Shown one piece after another: positions 61,625 to 64,000 of a stretch of DNA of 64,000 bases (within the stretch, counting starts at the first letter, position 1; every line of letters begins with the position of its first letter). The notes under the pieces were generated by a model. The model worked only from the letters and a program-made list of their open reading frames with translations. It had not been told where the DNA came from and did not search any database. The translations under genes were made by a program, and so were the position numbers. This stretch comes from Leucaena leucocephala (lineage: Eukaryota; Streptophyta; Magnoliopsida; Fabales; Fabaceae): assembly GCA_037074615.1 (NCBI GenBank), contig CM073546.1:12641501-12705500 (forward strand), in the 5' to 3' direction.

Positions 61625-62112
61625 GACGGTACTCTATCCCCCTGAAATCCCGGCACTGTCTTACTCCAGGCATTCGCAATCCCCATAAGTCGAAACAAGG
61701 CAAACTCTACGTACTGCACGTCTGGACATCTCAAAGCCCGACATCTCTTCTCAATTCCTTCCAGGAACTCCATGGGTTCCTCTCGGGAATCAAACCCTGA
61801 AAACTTCGGAGCATCCAGCTTGATAAACTCTGATAACCTGACCGCTAGAGATTCTTCCTCCATAACCTGGGGTGTCTCCACTCGAGTCTCGTACCTAGAG
61901 GATGTGGAGATCTCAGGAGACTGTGGAGGGGATGGTTCCGCTTCAGATAGAATTTCCCGAAGGGGTCTAAGGGGTCGACCTCTCCGAGCCCTAGCTCCTC
62001 TACGACCCTGACCTCGGCCTCGATGAGGCAAGTCACTTTGCTGAGCAGAGCCTTGATCCGAAGCCCTATCACTCCTAGAGCTCCCTCCAAGTGGTAGACG
62101 TCTAGGAGGCAT
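61621..62112 (-). pseudogene. Ty3/gypsy gag, truncated
   Basis: The 163-codon frame starts MPPRRLPLGG, with an Arg-Gly-rich N-terminal stretch (residues about 27-50), as is common in plant gypsy gag. It then enters the retrotransposon gag domain: LDAPKFSGFDSREEPMEFLE, YVEFALFRLMGIANAWSK. The frame ends after GDRVPS at a TAG provided by the LTR junction. The remainder of the capsid, the zinc knuckle and pol are absent. Confidence 0.85.
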
Positions 62113-62309
62113 TTAACTATTCATAAAACATAGAAAACATTCAATTTCCAGAAAAGTACGTTTATAAAATCATAAGAAAACATAACACTTTTGAATTTCC
62201 CATAGAGATCTTCAGAAATGCCTCAATTATGGTTATGCCCGGGTTCATAACGATAATTAAGACCTTACTGAAGTATCCCCGCTCCACTTAGTCATAGAAA
62301 AACCAACCT

Positions 62310-62321
62310 GCTCTGATACCA
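62310..62321 (-). promoter_or_regulatory. Gypsy primer-binding site (initiator-Met tRNA)
   Basis: The minus strand reads TGGTATCAGAGC three bases after the LTR end. Confidence 0.9.
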
Positions 62322-62324
62322 AAC

Positions 62325-62601
62325 TGTCATGTCCTGAAATTTGGACCGTGACCGGCACAGAATATGACTAGTTTCACATTCTGAAAGCCTAACACCTTAA
62401 ATAAAACATACGAGTTTTCCATAACGTTTCTCAAATAAATGGCATCTTTTCTTAAGTCTATGTGGAGCGTTACCCTTTTCAAAATATTACAAGATTTTAA
62501 TAAAAGTAATTACATCAAAAGTAGTGTCTATCAAAAGTCCCTTTAGATTGACAGCAAGGCTCTTTACTGCTCAGCGGGAGGTTGAGGGTCACCTGCACTA
62601 T
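62325..62601 (-). repeat. Downstream end of the gypsy 5' LTR (the part shared with the left copy)
   Basis: It adjoins the PBS (62310-62321, three-base gap). Similarity to the left copy stops at 62601, but the LTR itself continues rightward. Confidence 0.8.
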
Positions 62602-62910
62602 CTGAGGCCAAAATAATCTACTCGTGAATAACGTCCCAAAAACATGATTAAAAGAATGTAGAAGTCAACAATGCATAATCATACTGAAAAAATGTATTTC
62701 ATGATATTTCATAATTTGATTGCAAACCTTTCCGTAAGTATTTTTTTTCAGGGAAAACGACAATCTGAAATAACCATTTCAAATTCAATCGTTGAAAAGC
62801 AATCCTTTTAAAACCATAATCTTTCCGTAGGACTTCAACAGAACGAAAGCAGACATGGACACACAGTCCACGAGGGTAACTAACCATCAGACGCGGCCCA
62901 AGCCACGAAA

Positions 62911-62966
62911 CAGACGTAGGTATGGAACCCATGAATAACAGACGCAGGTACGAAACCCACGAATAA
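62911..62966. repeat. 28-bp tandem duplication inside the putative gypsy LTR
   Basis: CAGACGTAGGTATGGAACCC (62911) and CAGACGCAGGTACGAAACCC (62939) start two 28-bp units with C/T and G/A-type differences only. This stretch is less AT-rich than its surroundings. Confidence 0.8.
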
Positions 62967-64000
62967 CCATCGAGCTCGGATAACCAAGGTGCACCAAGGA
63001 CTAACAGTACTGCTGTTAGCAACCAGCGTTCTGTATTCTGTCCTAAAACATTTTCATCATGCATGGGGTTTATTCCGCATGAAATAATCTCAATCATTCC
63101 AAATACCATAATCATTGATAAAGCTACTTTGAATTTCAAAAACCCCAGCCTGAACATTCAAAATCAAGTTACTATAAAAACATATACAATTCACATAGAA
63201 TCAGTTCACAGTCAAAATCTTTTTATAAAGCCTCTTTATCCATTTTCATGCATAATCGTAATCTTCTGCACATCAATCGAAAGAAAGTCTTTTCTAACAA
63301 TTTAAACCATACTTTCGTAAAACTTGCTTTCCGAAATCCATATTTGAAATTCATCATTTGAAATAACAATGCATTTGAAAATATAAATTTTAGGGAACGT
63401 TATTCACTCACCTGCCACGCTTCTAAACTGTTACTCTTTTCAGCCAATCACTTGGTTATAATCACCTCTTAATTCCCTAATATCTCAAAATAAAGTATAT
63501 AGTAAGCTAACATTCAAGACCTAAAATTCAAACAGACTCAATATTCTTAACAATCATCATCAAAACTATGATCAAGGAAAGATCCCAACCAGAAGCTAAC
63601 TCTTAGTTTCTTTCAAAATTTTGAACTCAACCATCACTATAAAGTCACTTCTCCATAAATCCTAATAACATACTTTGCACGCACACCACATTCCCTTTTC
63701 CCTAAACATAACCATTCCATTTGGCCATACACCAACATATCATCTTAAAGCATTCATATATACCGAATTCAGGCATACAGTTTTCCTCAAAACCTTAACT
63801 TCCTTTCCCTCTCTGTTTCACAAACACACACACAAGCAAAAGTTGTCCAGACGTCAACACCCCAACACCCACATAACAGCAACCATGCTACGCATATATA
63901 TAAAGCAGCAATGCACGCTAAAACGCTCCAGCTAGCTTTCAAAAATAGAAACAATAACCCATGACCTGCATTTCTGAAATCAGACATTATCCCTGTATAT

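Larger units (their letters stand above)
61348..64000 (-). mobile_element. Deleted Ty3/gypsy element; right LTR runs toward or past the window edge
   Basis: The direct repeats 61348-61624 and 62325-62601 both start TGT(CA)(C/T)GTCCTGAAATTT and differ at about three sites. On the minus strand the right copy is the end of the 5' LTR, followed by the primer site TGGTATCAGAGC (62310-62321), a 200-base leader and a gag start at 62112. The gag frame stops at 61621, exactly where the left LTR copy begins inside the LTR. The rest of gag, all of pol and the upstream part of the 3' LTR are therefore missing. The LTR's other end lies beyond 62601. I found no matching target duplication, so the right limit is uncertain and may lie outside the window. 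Confidence 0.75.

Noticed and set aside
1..64000. A new multi-gene biological system, gene cluster, CRISPR or RNA gene
   Set aside because: The three host genes belong to well-known, functionally unrelated families, and all other coding signal traces to transposable elements. I saw no tRNA cloverleaf, rRNA or regularly spaced short repeats.

Overview
The window is nuclear DNA of a flowering plant, almost certainly a eudicot. The evidence is spliced genes with GT-AG introns, very AT-rich spacers, a nucleus-encoded plastid ribosomal protein with a transit-peptide-like N terminus, a plant-type GH1 beta-glucosidase, and plant retrotransposons primed by initiator-Met tRNA. I cannot name the species.

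Three host genes can be reconstructed. (1) 227-5215, + strand: the last ten exons of a beta-glucosidase most like Arabidopsis BGLU42; its 5' end lies left of the window. (2) 25232-35803, + strand: a complete seven-exon gene for plastid ribosomal protein L1 (339 aa). (3) 37950-60240, - strand: a complete thirty-exon gene for SMC5 (1051 aa), the ATPase arm of the SMC5/6 DNA-repair complex, with an E2F-like palindrome just upstream of its start. RPL1 and SMC5 converge, about 2.1 kb apart. The three genes have unrelated functions, so their order looks incidental.

Everything else is repeats or unexplained AT-rich spacer. 5.2-25.2 kb is a gene desert. It holds a 5'-truncated L1-type LINE (6.6-8.4 kb), several copies of one Stowaway-like MITE family, a fold-back array of about 30-bp units (9.04-9.31 kb) and an old copia-type LTR element (about 15.1-20.3 kb). 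RPL1 intron 1 carries a young Ty1/copia element (26178-31392) with perfect TTAAT target duplications and LTRs that differ at one base. It is nevertheless broken by a nonsense codon, a frameshift and an inverted 65-bp copy of its own LTR end. RPL1 intron 5 carries an RTE-type LINE fragment.

SMC5 intron 19 is 7.7 kb. It holds an internally deleted copia with LTRs and target duplications, a second related copia fragment in the opposite orientation that is split by a hAT-type nonautonomous element, and a tandem array of about 165-bp units. Another hAT-like element containing an RTE tail lies in SMC5 intron 8, and a further hAT element lies between RPL1 and SMC5. At the right end (61348 to the window edge) is a Ty3/gypsy element with LTR end, PBS and partial gag, whose interior has been deleted.

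I found no tRNA, rRNA, CRISPR array or novel multi-gene system. The most unusual observations are the self-derived inverted LTR fragment inside the young copia, the fold-back minisatellite, the hAT insertion whose removal restores a reading frame, and a four-residue deletion at a conserved site of RPL1.
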